From Achatina immaculata (taxonomy: Eukaryota; Mollusca; Gastropoda; Stylommatophora; Achatinidae), in the NCBI GenBank assembly GCA_009760885.1, contig CM019719.1, positions 38,218,584-38,282,583 of the forward strand: 64,000 bases of DNA, given 5' to 3'. The notes below the pieces were generated by a model. That model made no database searches. It saw only the letters and a list, made by a program, of their open reading frames with translations, and was not told the DNA's origin. The position numbers and the translations under genes are program-made. The first letter of the stretch is position 1; every line of letters starts with the position of its first letter. Positions 1 through 13,500 of this stretch are shown here, piece after piece.

Positions 1-582
1 AAAGAAAGAAGCTGCTTCAAAGGGCATGCAAAGCAGGAAAATAAGAGTGGATTTTTATGCTTCCAGATATGTAGCTCATCTCATCTCGAAGTGATACACA
101 TCACACACACATGAAAAGAAAAAAACAAATACACTCCACCCCCCACCCACCCACCAACTGATTTATCTTGCTATACAAAACCATAAACACAGAGAGGAAA
201 ATATTTCAAAATAAAGTGTCAGGGAAATAATCTTGGACTTTCAGCTAGGAAAAAAATTCTCAACACAGAAACTTGATGCTGGAAAAATGTCACAGCAAGT
301 GGCAGCATTGTACCGTAGCATCACACTTATAAACAATTATGATGATGATGGCTGCAGTAAAACTGGTTCCAAGAATCAGATGAAAGTGAACTGTGCACAT
401 ACAAAAAAGATACAGGAAGAAAAAGGGGGAGGGGATGGGGGAGGAAGGAATTTAGACATAGGAAATAATTAGAACAGTGAAATAGTTATGAAAAACAACA
501 ACCCAATATTTTGGCAAAAATGCCTTTATCAAGGACAACAAAGGAGGGAGGGAGGGAGGGCGGACAGACACACACACACACA

Positions 583-633
<51 letters not shown>

Positions 634-1202
634 CTCAGTTCTGTATCCACAGACATAGGAAAGGACAAAAGTGGAAATGGAATGTGGATAGCCAGAGAAA
701 AAGAATAATATCAATCCTAGTTTGGCTACTGAGCAGAGAGGCAATACAGTAGTGTAGTTAGAAAAAAGATAAGTGTGCCTGACATGAAAAAACTTATAAA
801 TTAGAGTTTAGTTGTAAACAATGATTTCATCAGTCAGTCATAGAAATGCCACAAGAAACAGCACAGAGTGTGCTGTGGTTTGCTGAAATGAAATCTGTTA
901 CAGCCATGCAAAGGAACCTCTGGAGGGAGTTTCAAAAAGAAGTTGTAAATAATAAACTTATACAATGATATCTGCAGTATTTAGAAACGGGCATTTTCAA
1001 AGACACTAACCTGAAATTTTTTTCACAAAATATGATAAAAAAAATTACATGCTGCCTAACAATGACAGTGAACATCATCCACATTTACATTAGGAAAAAT
1101 ACATGGATACATCCAATTCAAATATAAAGAAAACTTGAAAAATTCAAAGAAAATACTAGCAAATGCAGGAAAATAAACAAATGTCTGGGAAAATACACTG
1201 CA
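1..1202. other. 3' flank of prominin, no gene seen
   Basis: AT-rich sequence with short, uninformative reading frames. Apart from the microsatellite near 543-630 I see nothing recognisable. It lies downstream of the minus-strand prominin stop codon and could be intergenic or distal 3' UTR. Confidence 0.5.
543..630. repeat. compound microsatellite (GGGA)n-(CA)n-(CT)n
   Basis: Short GGGA repeats are followed by a CA run and then an uninterrupted CT run to 630. Reading frames crossing it on both strands are only translations of the dinucleotides. Confidence 0.95.
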
Positions 1203-1317
1203 TACTCCCCCCCCCCCCAAATAGTTTGTGAGTAACTACTTCCCCAAATAGTCTGTGAGTAACTACTCCCCCAAATAGTTTGTGAGCAACTACTCCCCAA
1301 ACAGTTTGAGAGTAATT
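1203..1317. repeat. minisatellite, about 32-bp unit, about 3.5 copies
   Basis: A C-tract at 1207 is followed by repeats of a unit reading roughly CCCCAAATAGTTTGTGAGTA plus ACTACT. Copies differ by single bases, as in G-to-A or T-to-C changes in the last copy. Confidence 0.85.
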
Positions 1318-1406
1318 GTCTTATTCAGTTAAAAATAACCAAGCCAAGATACAATTATGTCACTGCTAAATGTATCCAATATTTGAAATTTAATTAAACA
1401 GCTCTG

Positions 1407-1955
1407 GGACTAAATTTACCAACACTATTTACTATCACATTTAGCTCTCACTTCAACATAACCATAGGACTGAATTTATCAACATTTATTAAAACCATTT
1501 TTATTTCTCACTGCTTCATAAGCCTATGACTGAATTTATCAACATTTATTAAAATCATATTTATTTCTCACTGCCTCATAAGCCTATGACTGAATTTATC
1601 AACATTTATTAACATCATATTTACTTCTCACTGCTATAGCCCCAGGACTGAATTTATCAACATTACTATCATATTTATTTTTCACTACTATGGCCCCAGG
1701 ACTGAATTTATCAACATTACTATCATATTTATTTTTCACTACTATGGCCCCAGGACTGAATTTATCAACATTACTATCATATTTATTTTTCACTACTATG
1801 GCCCCAGGACTGAATTTATCAACATTACTATCATATTTATTTCTCACTTCATCATAACCTTAGGACTGAATTTATCAACATTACTATCATATTTATTTCT
1901 CACTTCATCATAACCTTAGGACTGAATTTATCAACATTACTATCATATTTATTTT
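1407..1955. repeat. minisatellite, 54-57-bp unit, about 10 copies
   Basis: Each unit carries GACTGAATTTATCAACATT followed by a T-rich stretch. The central copies (about 1640-1850) are almost identical and exactly 54 bp long, so the minus strand stays open for about 80 codons as an 18-residue repeat. Outer copies are more diverged, which suggests recent expansion from the middle. I do not regard the frame as a gene. Confidence 0.9.
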
Positions 1956-4323
1956 TCATTTTAACACTCCCCCCTTCCCCCTACCCCTCACCATCACTAC
2001 CATCTGCACACTTCCCTGATAAATCATTGTCAGTCTCTCTGATATCTTCATGACAGCTTTCTGGCCTCAGTAAAATTGTTAATGAAGTCCTCATATTTTC
2101 TTCCAACTGCCCTTTTTTTTTCTTTAAAGAACAACAGCAAATGGTAACAACAAAATTAAAGGGCAAGGTATATCTTGCTGAAAGAAAATGAAATAATTCC
2201 TTGGCATTTTTTCCTACAGTGAAGAGAAGAGGAGGAAAGCCCTTTTTCCAACAACAACAAAAATGTGATTAAAGTGAATAAACTCTTAGAAAATCTTTTA
2301 ATGTGAATCTGAAGTAAAATCTTCATGTTAGATGGGTAACATTAGCGGTGCCCCTGGAGACTGATGGTGGTCTGGCTGAGTGAACAGGGATTGCAAAAGG
2401 CAGGTGGTACCAGGTCCCAAAAAACCTGCGCTAAGCTGAAACTGAATGTGCTGAGCTGAAAGGCACATAACTGCAACACAACCAAATCAGTGCCCTTCTG
2501 AAAGTGAATGATGAAGAAGATGAAGGGAAAGAAGACTGGAAAATGACATCAAAGTATTAAATCTTGTGATATACCACCTTTCCCTCCCCACTCCTCCAGT
2601 TAAACAAGCTGCCTGTTTTACTTTATGTGGGAGATACTCAATATTTATAATCCCAAAACAAGTTTCTATTTCCATACGTTTTTAACATCATGACTTGTGC
2701 ACAGCTATATGTGAAAAGAGAAAAAAAATGACAAAAGAGTCTTTACATATGCAGATTATGCACACAAACTGAAGAGTAGGAAAAGATACAAGAAAAAGAA
2801 ACAACTGACATTCAAATCTTATACACAGCAAACAACTGCCCATTCATGACAAAAGAGTAACTACTAGGCCATGAAACATCTCTCTGAAAGATGCTTACTG
2901 AACCAAACGACTCATGCAGCAGCTGTATTATACTGTTTAATAACTGTCACATTACCAGAGTGGCCTCAGTGATGAAATTCTGCACAGTGTATTTTAAGAA
3001 TATTCCTTGAATCTTATCAACATTTTGTGATAGCAAGAACACTGAATTGCTGTCTGCCACAATGAGAAATCTTGCTATCCCCCAAGGAGTTGTTGATTCT
3101 ACTTATTTTTAGAGCATATTTCCACGCTTTTACCTTGCATTTCAAGAGTAATAAATAAAGTTAAACAGGAAAACACTTGGAAAACAATGACTGTGCTGGC
3201 CAGAGAACCAGAACTGATCAAGAAAGATCCTATTCAACTTTGTCATAGTACCACTAGAACAGGCTGCTGTGGTACTTGAGCCTGGCTAACCAGATATGTC
3301 ATAACATAATTCCCATGGTGTTTGGGCCTGCTGAAAAACATATTACTGGGAGAACTCAGACCTCAAGCCAGTGCTCTGATGTAATCTACTTCCTGTCCAA
3401 CACTAATCCTATGCTTCAAGGTTGCCAAGGAGTTGGCAGCAGAGAGCACAAAATGACAGCTCCAGAGAATTTGGAGAGAAGAAGGAAAGGAGGTAAGTTT
3501 CAAGGCAAAACTCTCACATTTACTGTAAAAAAATTTATGAGAAAATGACTTAGTATTTTTTTTGGTCCTCCTTTACTTCCAAAAAATTATTTATTATTAT
3601 TTATATTTTATTTTTTATTATTTATGCATTTTTAGTCCCTCTGTTTATATGTCTATGTGTAACTCTAGACTGTTCTGACACAGATGACCGGCGTACAATT
3701 TTTCTTTCTAAGTCTGCAATCAGTATCAGTTCTGCATATTGTGTGAATAAGTAATGAAATGACAGCCTGGAACATCCTCTAAATCAAACCAAATGAATTA
3801 AAAAGAAAAAACTGCCCTGTTACTTCTAACACAAGAAAGCAAACTAAATAAGGAATCATGACTGAAGCGTTGCTAGAAAATATGTCTTCTGGTTATTGGA
3901 TAAAAAAAAAACAATGAATGTGGTGTTACTTCTTTGAGAATATAACAACACACTCTGGGCCATTACTGCATGCACCTTTTTTAAGCAAGTAAAACAAATC
4001 TGGTCAGGATAAGTACAATGACATATTTCTAACTTTCCACCACTGGCTATGTGGAAATATTTTAAATAACTGAAAATATGTTGAAAAAAATTATATGTTA
4101 AACAAAATTTTACTAAATAATGTATTACTAAAAACAGGAAAGTATGAGTCTGTTATAAAACAACAAAACAGCAAAACAGAAACAAACCAGTAATAGGCGT
4201 TAAAGAAGGCAAATGCAAAACAAACTTGTTAACAGAGTTAAAAGTCTAAACAAGCATGCAGCAGAGTGTTACTTACAAAAAAAAGAAACAAAAGTGACGT
4301 GCACTACTGACATGCTGGCAGTG
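1956..4323 (-). other. probable prominin 3' UTR and 3' flank
   Basis: No coding region is supported here. The prominin stop codon is at 4324-4326 on the minus strand, so the part nearest 4323 should be 3' UTR. Its end cannot be fixed from sequence alone. The nearest cluster of AATAAA hexamers on the minus strand is at 3590-3619. Confidence 0.5.
3590..3619 (-). promoter_or_regulatory. candidate poly(A) signals of prominin
   Basis: Three AATAAA hexamers on the minus strand (TTTATT on the plus strand at 3590, 3607 and 3614) lie about 700 bp downstream of the stop codon. The surrounding sequence is AT-rich, so chance occurrence is possible. A 3' UTR of this length would be ordinary. Confidence 0.3.
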
Positions 4324-4573
4324 TTAGTATGGATAGGAGTAGGAGCCCTTGCTTCCATTGCCCGCCATGTAACCACCACCATAAGAAGCTGGATAGGCCT
4401 TGGCCCTCATCTGGTGCTGGTCCATGGCTGGGGCATATTCCACTGTACCTGCGCGCATGTGTTCACTGTATGCTGGGGGACTGCCATATGGAGTTCTCTT
4501 GTTTTCATCTCTGTAGCCAGCATTGGACATTCCAGATCTCGGGTATGCACCATGTCCAGAAGATCGATCCACA
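4324..4573 (-). CDS. PROM1-like: prominin exon 24 (last coding exon, cytoplasmic tail)
   Basis: It encodes residues 751-833 and the TAA stop at 4324-4326. The acceptor is ATGGATTCAG, and the split serine codon (AG+T) joins exon 23. The peptide is rich in Tyr, Gly, Ser and Pro and ends YSYPY. It carries a PPAY (PPxY) motif at about residues 783-786 (bases 4468-4479). The tail seems longer and far richer in Tyr than vertebrate prominin tails. Confidence 0.88.
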
Positions 4574-7500
4574 CTGAATCCATACAGGCAAAGAAAAAAA
4601 AAAAAATCACAGAAAAATACAGAATAGTAAGCACCAGGCCAGATAAAGCCACACCAGTGCAGGATATGGATTTTTAAATAGAAAATGGCTAAAATTGTGG
4701 TACAAGATGTGGTGGAGATTATGAGATGGAAAAAAAAAATCAGGCTTTTTAACTTCATGGAGGGAAAGAGAAAGAGCTGAAAGCCATTGCACATTTTTCT
4801 ATATGCCTATATAAAGCTATAGATTTGTGATGGTGCTATAAGGATACAAGCAAATAACTGAAGCAGTTTTGTTTTTGTCACAACCACAGAACCAATATGA
4901 GACAACTCTTTCCTACCCAAAACTTAAAACATCAGATTCTACTACTGCATTTGAACGTGGTCACTTCACAAGCATAACTGAACGGGTGAATCAACCCCTG
5001 CTGATTTTAATGTGTAAACTAAAAACTTTAAACATTATTTTTGTTTGTTTTCTTGAGCACAGCCTTTATATTTCAAGGTGATATAAAAATTATTACATTT
5101 GTGTGCCCACAAAAGAGAAATTTTTTGGCTTCAACTGCCCTAAAAAAGTCAGAAAATCTCCATGAAGCAAATCATACATTTTAATCCATCAAGATAGAAC
5201 CAAAAATAAATAAAATATACTTAATCATAGGTCAGAAAGCCATGCTTTGATGAAGGAATGGGAAGGGTTTTTTTTTTCAGTTTAAAACAAAACATAAGCA
5301 GGTGATAGGCCCAAGACATTAGGTGAGTGCCAAATATAGCAGAGTACAAGCAAACTGCTGTAACCAGCGTATTACCACTCCAGCCAGTCTTAATCCAGCT
5401 CACTATTGAAGGAATAATTAGCACGAACCCTACCAGCCCTGTCTTCTCTGGAAACAAAGCAGAAATGTTACTGCAATAAAAAACTGTTAAGAACAAGAAA
5501 GGTCCTACAAGAACTGCTAACCAAAAATTTGATGGAACTAGCTACAACAAAAATCTACAAATGAGAAAAGAGAAAAAAAAAAAAAACTGCCAGCCTTCAG
5601 TTTAGTCTGCTTTTAGCAGCAGTAGTAATAGCAGAAGGTATGAGTCTCTACAAACATAAACACCACAAAAGCTCTCTACTGGGTAAGAAGAGAAGCTATA
5701 ATGCTGAAGAAAATGATTGTAAAGTGTGCAACTCTGACGTGGCTTTTATGGCTTTCTGCAGCATCCAGGGTCATATATATGAAATCCTCTCTGAAGGGTA
5801 CTCAAAGGGACTGAACACTTGGAGGAAGTAAGCATTATCTGATGGTTGTCTGAAGAAAAGAACGCAGAATATTAAAGCTATGCTCTCAATGACATGAACA
5901 AACATATATTACTTGTCAGTCAAACTGGTCCTTGTACAGAATGGACCATATGCATCGCCCAATTTATACTGAATTAGTCAACATGGAAGAAGATTGACAA
6001 GGTCTGCTTTTTTCTACAGGCCATTATGGTTGAGTGGTGCTGAATACTTGCCTAAGATTTGCCCTAGCTAAACAGAAGACATACATCAAGCAAATAAGCC
6101 CTACTATAAATCTCAAACAAACTCTGTTATATAACTGGTTACAATAATATGTTACGACACTAACTCAGATGAGCATTATGTTCTTATACTTTTATAACGT
6201 TGCACTCAAAACATTCATTTCATATGTTAGTTCTTATTTTTTAAAAAAAAAGTTCTTCATTTTAAAAAAAAACAAACTTGCCGTTCTTGAAAGCTGGATA
6301 AGATATATTTTCCCACTTGCCATTAAAAAAAAAATTTATTGAAGAAAAAAAAGTTCTCTGACTCATCAGAAAACACCATAAAAGATGCATTACTACAAGC
6401 ACTGCTAGGGTAAAGGAAATCTCATGACACTGTGGCAGTCGATCATACAAAGCAAAATAGCATGTATATTTTCAAATATTTAATGATGGACTCAGCAGCA
6501 ACAGCTTAGTTCACTAAGAATATGATTCAGATTTATAGCAGACCCACAAACAGAACATAGCTCAGTCATATTTAACTTGACCCAATTTTAAACAGAGTGA
6601 AAAAAAAAAAAAAACTCCTTTACAGAATACTTCTAATTAAAATTTGTAACACTCAAGTGTAACCATATTAAAAACTGTATAGTGTTTTATAAAAAGAGAC
6701 AATTGCACTTTAAATCAACCACAAAAATGTGGGCATTTATTAGACATATGCCATAAAGCTGAGTATTCAACACATACTGTGAAGCAGAGTTATCAACATA
6801 CATTATAAATCTGAGAAGTGCAGGTAGACAACAGTTTCCTGACACTAATAAAAATGAATTGTGACAAGAAGTTATGACAATGAAGAAAGAATGCTTATAG
6901 ACCACAATGTCCAGAGTTTCACAAATCAAACCTATAAGCTTCCAGAAACAGCTAAGCAAAGGAGATGCAAAGAATATAACAGTAAACAGCAATAACATCA
7001 ACAACAACAAAGCTAATATAGTCTAATGTAATACGTTATTCTAGGCTCTGGTACAGTGGATATAGAATAAAGCTGTAAGTTAGCTAATCTGTAAACAAAA
7101 TAACAGGTGTTCAAAACAGCAGAAACAGTGTTTACATCCACATTGAAATGTGCAATATCATGTAAGCAGTCAGATAACAATTACATTAGATTAAAGTGTA
7201 GGAACCGAATATGACAGAATATGGTGGATATACAAACCAGATTTTCCAAGAAGTACAAGTAATATAGATAAAAAAAAGGATTGCAATGTCATGTAATTTA
7301 ACAGTACTATATACACCACTTTAATCTGTCCTGCTACCCACTGTGTCACTGTAAGGAAATTTCTACATCTAACCTGTTAACATAATTTAATGAACCACTT
7401 CACTGCTATTTCATAAACTAATGAATGTATGCTAGTATTCTGAAATGATGAAAATATATTACTCCATCAAAATATTTCTTGTGATATAACAGCTCTAGAC

Positions 7501-10500
7501 ACTTTCTAGAAACAGTTCTAGGAAGATATCTTCTTCTTCTTACATCCTTCCCATGGTGTTAAATGTCATATAGGGCTCACATGGTGGATTTCCAAGATTT
7601 CCTGTTTTCAGCAAACTTTTCAACCTCATCAAGGGATGTTATTCCCACTAAGCTGGCCTCTCTTAACAATGTCCTCTTTAGAGTTTCACATGGTCGACCT
7701 CTTTTTCTTTGGCCTGTTGTGTTCCACTTGACAGCTTGTTCTGACTGTTTCTTCTTAGCACATGACTGACATATGTCCATCTTCTTCTTTTGATCACTCA
7801 TGAGACAGGTTGTTGTTTGTTCATCTGTCTTATCTCTGCATTTTTCTTGAATTCGTTCCACTTTATACAGAGTATTTTCCTGGGGCATTGTTTTCAAAAG
7901 AGTCTAATTTCTTGTCTGTATTTATTTTCCAGCTTTCACATGCATAAATGAGGGTGAATATTACATTTGAATTGAATAAGCTTAACTAGGAAGATATACT
8001 TAACCTGAATTTTTCAAAAGAAAGATTCTGAAAGCTTAATAAATAACTTTCAATCAGATATTCAGCAATCTGAACCCAAGATGAAATTGAGTAACTACAT
8101 TATAGCCAACATCAGTGTTACTACATAGATCATTCTGATTACACACCATGCTCTGTTTAGTCCATTATAGTTCATCACTGAACTGTCACATCAAACATAA
8201 ATAAATCTCACAGACTTTTATCAACTTTACAGAAGATGGAAAGACCAGACAGAAATACATCTTTTGGATTCCCATGAATTCCTTTTTTCACTGGCAGCAT
8301 ACACAGTTAAGGACTTAGCTGAGCAGAAAAATGCAACATCTGAAAGAAATTCAAAGGTTTTCTCAAAGGTTCTGAATATCTGGAATAATATGGAAGAACA
8401 AAGCAATATGTCAGTTTAAGAATATACAGGAAAACATGACACACCACCTCAATACCAATCCCATGCTGTTTGTGGAAAAAGAAAAAAAAAAAAAAAGCAA
8501 GAAAAATCATTGATTACAAATCTACATGTACCACTAAAAATGGTACACACAGGAAAAACTCATGGGCAAAATTTTCTGCCTAGAGAATCAGTGTGGGAAA
8601 CTTAGATACCAAATAATGGATCAGAAGAGAAGAATTCTGTCTCAGTCTAATGTGGAACGGAGCATGACACAAACTGATGCCAATAAAGATGAGCATATAT
8701 TTAAAAACAAACTGGTAACACAAATTTCTGCTTGAGTTTCAAATGGTGTTCTGTTGTTAGAGCACAATGCAAAAATTATATGTCATTATGAGTTAATGAC
8801 AAAATAATGTTGCCAAGAACTTACAATATTAGGAGACACTTCATGCATAAAAAGATGCAATGCAAACGAGTAACTATCCTTAATTTTTTAAAATATATAT
8901 CTTTATATTAAAAAATATTTTGGTCAGATTTTTTAAAGCTGTGATGCTGAAACCTGCTGAAAAATGTCAAAACAAAATAATGCTCACTGCATTTGTGAGA
9001 TAACACTTTTGTGAAGAACCATTTCTCAATAAAGTCAACTATTTTCTGAATAAAATAAAATAATGAAATTCAGGAACAGCAGAAAATCCATATCAAATAA
9101 CCAGATACACCTACAAATCTCATTTAACAGCAAAAAAAAAAAAAAAAAGCCAAATTTTATGGGCATTAACTAGTCAGAGCCAAGCATTCTGGGAAGGAAA
9201 TAATCTCCAGTTTGTCATTTACAAAACCATTTTATCCCAAGTTTTGAAGAAGCAGTCTAAGCTTTGTCACAGAGGCAGTAAAGCATAAGATTTATTTTTA
9301 TCAAAGAAGTAGAGAACGAAGAATGTTAACAACTTCTACATGAAGGAGCTATTAAGTGTTTTGCTTACTGCATTAGTCTGTGTACCTACAAGTAAATGAG
9401 TTACTGCATATGCTCACTCAAAAGCTTGGTTTATGCCAATCAAGTTTTTTTTTTAAAACTTCCAATACCATTAAAAAAAAAACTCTACATAAGTCAGTGT
9501 ACAAAACTGAAAATTAGAAAGATAACCGACTCTTTGTTGACAAAAAATAATTTTATTCATTTATATTACAAACACAAAAGCTTCAAAATCTACATATTCA
9601 GTACTCGAGTTTTGAAAAAGAAATTATCAATATAGTCAATTTAGTTTGTTCATTATAATCATCAGTGTCACATCATTACACAGTGTTAATCATGGCATAA
9701 AAGATGCCACACCTCACAAAGGCCTGTAGATCATAGGTACTAAGGTACTTCATTCTAACTCTAAATGAGTATTTGCTATCATAATTTACTAAATTCTTTA
9801 TCCAAAACTTTGACTTTAATTCACTGGATTACTCAAAAAGTACTTTTCAGACTTTCTGCTGTGTAAAAACTTCAGATCATTCACGAGCATATACAGTAAC
9901 TATGCAATTACTCATACATTTTTATAATGTATAAACACATGAGAAATATTACACACTGTAATAAAATAATTATTAGAGAGTTACTGACCTTGTTAATGGA
10001 ATGGTATCAGGATTAGGGCCACCATACATCAGGTAGTTTCTGAATGGATAAATATAAGGAATTATGTCCATGCTAACAGAACAAGTCACTGCACCATCTT
10101 CACACTTTACAACACAATGGATTTTAATATATACATTTATGTAATGTCATGCCATTCACAGCATCAACTTACCAGTCTTGTTACTTGTAAACGATACGCA
10201 TAAAGTCAATACGAAAACACAAAATGTTAATCTTCAAACTTAAATTCCAGTTTTGCTTAATTCTCAGTTTTTGCTAGCTGCTCAAAGAAATCAGCATTAT
10301 AAATCAAGAACAGGAATATAAAACCAGCTTTTTTTTTAAAAATGAAGTTTAGATGAAGGAGTCAATAACAGTGGATGAAATGTCACAGTAGTCTGACCTT
10401 TCACAATGAGAACTGAAAGGTGAGAATACAAATGGCAACCCAGATGTTTTAAGGTAGGGGCTTTTAATCTTTTTACACAATAGACTCTCCAATGTGCTCC

Positions 10501-13500
10501 CAAATCCCATTCATCAGCTTGTCAAAATTACATTCATCACCAGTCTTACTGGGTAACAGTCTGACTTAAAAATATGTTAATATGTTCAATCCCGGGATGA
10601 AAAAAAAAAGGCAACAACTCACAAGATCTCAGGGAGTCATGACCCAGAGGGGCCCACCCTCCTTAGAGTGTCAGGAGTTTAGAAGGGCCGAAACACTTGT
10701 CCGGGGGGGGGGGGGGGGGGGGGGGGGTTTTGGTGTGTGTGTGTGTGCGTGTGTGTGTGTGTGTGTGTCTGTGTGTGCATGCTTCCTCTGATGATCTGAA
10801 GGAGTTGTGTTGTTGTTGTTGTTCTGCACCCTACAACAGAGAGTTTCCTGTATGCATACAATAGCTACATTCTACTTTACACATGGATAGTTAGGAACAG
10901 AACAGTTGAAAGAAAATTCTAATCTAACAAGTTTGTTTTTTTCTAACTTCAAAAGCTGAGTTCTGCATCCCTTGTTCATATGGTTCCTATACCCCTATCA
11001 TTTGGTTCCTATACACTCAAAGTGTTTGGATACCCTCACTTAACTACTGGTACCGTAAGTGAACTTGAGTAACATTTGTGAACATGAATGATAACCTCCT
11101 CACCCCAGACTTTGAGACAATAAGGACACAAAAGGTGGAAAATAAAGGATGCTTGTAGCCATTAAAAACACAAAACATGAAAAATAAAGGATGCTCTGAG
11201 CCATTAAGGTCACATTCATTCATTCATTCATTTGCATGTCCCTTGCGGAACTTTGCTTCCCAAACAGCACTCCTGTAGGCCTCTCGGTTGTGAGCAAGAT
11301 GGCCTGCTGCTGCTACGTCCATTTGCAGATCGTCAACGATTTCTTGCAGCTATCTTCGTTTTGGTCTTCTTCTTTTTCTTTTTCCCATTATGTATCATTC
11401 CAATATGGTCTTCTCTAAATTATCATGACGTTTAATGTGTCCAAAATATTTAAGTTTTCTCTCTTTAATCCTCTTTATTAGCCAGCCTTCTTCAATATTA
11501 AGCTCTTGCAGTATAGATATATTTGTTCTTTTTTGTGTCCAATTAAGGTCACAAAAGATGAAAAATAAAAGATGAATTATCATCAGTTCTTTTGCATCCA
11601 GTCAGAGACAAAATAACATTAAAAAGCTATAACAATGAAGCAATGTGGATAAATAAAACAATTCTTACGAGAAACAGTTTGAACTACAATAACACATAAA
11701 GGTGGCCAGTAAGATAAATCCAGAAATATACAATGAGGACACATCTGAGAAACTCTTTAAAGTCATTTCCAATATGCTTAGGTTAGGCCTAATGGTGGAA
11801 TTCACTGCATGCATAATGAGGGAATTCTGGGAACTCAGTGAAGAAAATAGCATTAAACTCACAGACAATGCCTTCTTCTGTGCTAAACTTTATCCTTAGC
11901 CATGGAGACGAAGAGACGTCACTTCTGTAGATCCCTTAGTAAGGAGTACTATAAGCTGATGGCTTTACAAAAGCCCATGAAACAAACTTGCATATGACTT
12001 TGATGAAGAACTGCTTTCTAGATGATCAAAAGAGTTATCTGTATTTTCAATATGTGCATCAAACACAGTTACTACCCTCTTTAAATCACAAATTCTTGTT
12101 CACTTACGGATCATCAAATTCTTTGTCATCTTCCAGTGTCCTGCGGTACTGACTCACAAGAAGAATAGCAAAAATCAAGCAAGGCACAAAGAAAAACAGA
12201 CACCAGCCAAAACTGAACCACAAGCCATTCTGTGAAGATACAAAATAATGCTGAAAAAGTATCTTTGACTTTCAATGACACTGACAGCTGATATTCTTAA
12301 AAACTTATGTCTCTTTGGTAACGTTTACATTTTTAACATACTGGTGATGTTACTGGTGAAAGTCTTTTTACAACAGCCAAGAATGATGAATATCAGATGA
12401 TAATTCTGAACATATGAACATACTCTTGACCAATCAGCAGTGAAACATCTTTCTCTTTCTGAACCTTAAATGCCCAGGGCACATGGAGGTTCCGCAAGGG
12501 TTTTCCACAAATACCTGTCCTTTGCCTTTTTTTTTTTCTGCTCTTGCCCAGGTGAGCCTTCTATTGCTCAACATCCTTTCTGTTATTCTTCTCCATGCCT
12601 CTTTTGGTCTACCCTTACCTGTGGTGTCCATCTTAGTGCTATTTTTGGTAGTGAGTTGTCAGTCAATTGAAGCACATGTCCCAATCATCACCAGCATCTT
12701 TCCTCAATAACTGTTGTCACATCTGCATTTCTGCCAACAAGATGTTATTTCTTATGGCGTTTGGCCAAAATATTTTTCTAATTCTTCGTAAACATTTAGT
12801 CTGGAAAGAATTCAACTTGTTTTCTATGGTTTTGGTGATTTTCCAGAATTAACTTCCATAGAGTAGTACACTTAGAACATTACTCTTAAATATCCTGATT
12901 TTCGTATTTATGCTTAGTTTTTTAGATTTCCATATAGTCTGCAGCACTGCAAAAGCCTGATTTGCTCTAGTAAGTCTGCTGTTGATGTTCTCTGTGCTGT
13001 CTCCATTTTCTACTACTCTACTGCCAAGGTATACAAATTCACTGACCTCCTCCACTAACTTGCTATCTACTCTGAGTACATTTCTGTTGTTCACATTTTG
13101 CTTCATTAACTTTGTCTTTCCTATGTTGATCTTTAGTCCTATGTTGTTTGCATTCTGAGTTAGCTTGTGTATATCTTGCATATCTCTGTGGCTGGCTGAT
13201 AGTAGACAAATGTCATCCGCAAAGTCAAGGTCCTCCAGCACTGTGTCAAGGATCCATTGTAATCCTCTGCATTTGTCTGACGTTGCCTCCTTCATTAACC
13301 AGTCTACTGCCAAGATAAATAATGTTGGTGATAGTACACATCCCTGCTTCACTCCTGTTTGTACACTAAAGCTGCTGGAGGTATGTTCTTCACAGATCAC
13401 TTTGCACTGAAAACCCTCGTATAGGGCTTTGATTACATTCACTATCTTATGGGGGACGCCATGCCGTCTTAGGATTTTCCACAGTGCATCTCTGTTGACA

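Larger units (their letters stand above)
10040..12107 (-). other. prominin intron 22
   Basis: Holds a LINE 3' end with poly-G and GT runs (10583-10858), a minisatellite (11117-11214) split by a family 3 LINE (11215-11541), and otherwise unremarkable AT-rich DNA (10040-10582, 11590-12107). Confidence 0.75.

Noticed and set aside
4213..4677. 154-codon plus-strand frame overlapping the last prominin exon
   Set aside because: It is the antisense shadow of the exon; the minus-strand frame has family homology and splice signals.
5221..7010. Hydrophobic minus-strand frames at 5221-5496 and 6687-7010 as extra membrane exons
   Set aside because: Composition follows AT-rich DNA; no prominin motif and no splice pair that fits the phase between exons 23 and 24.
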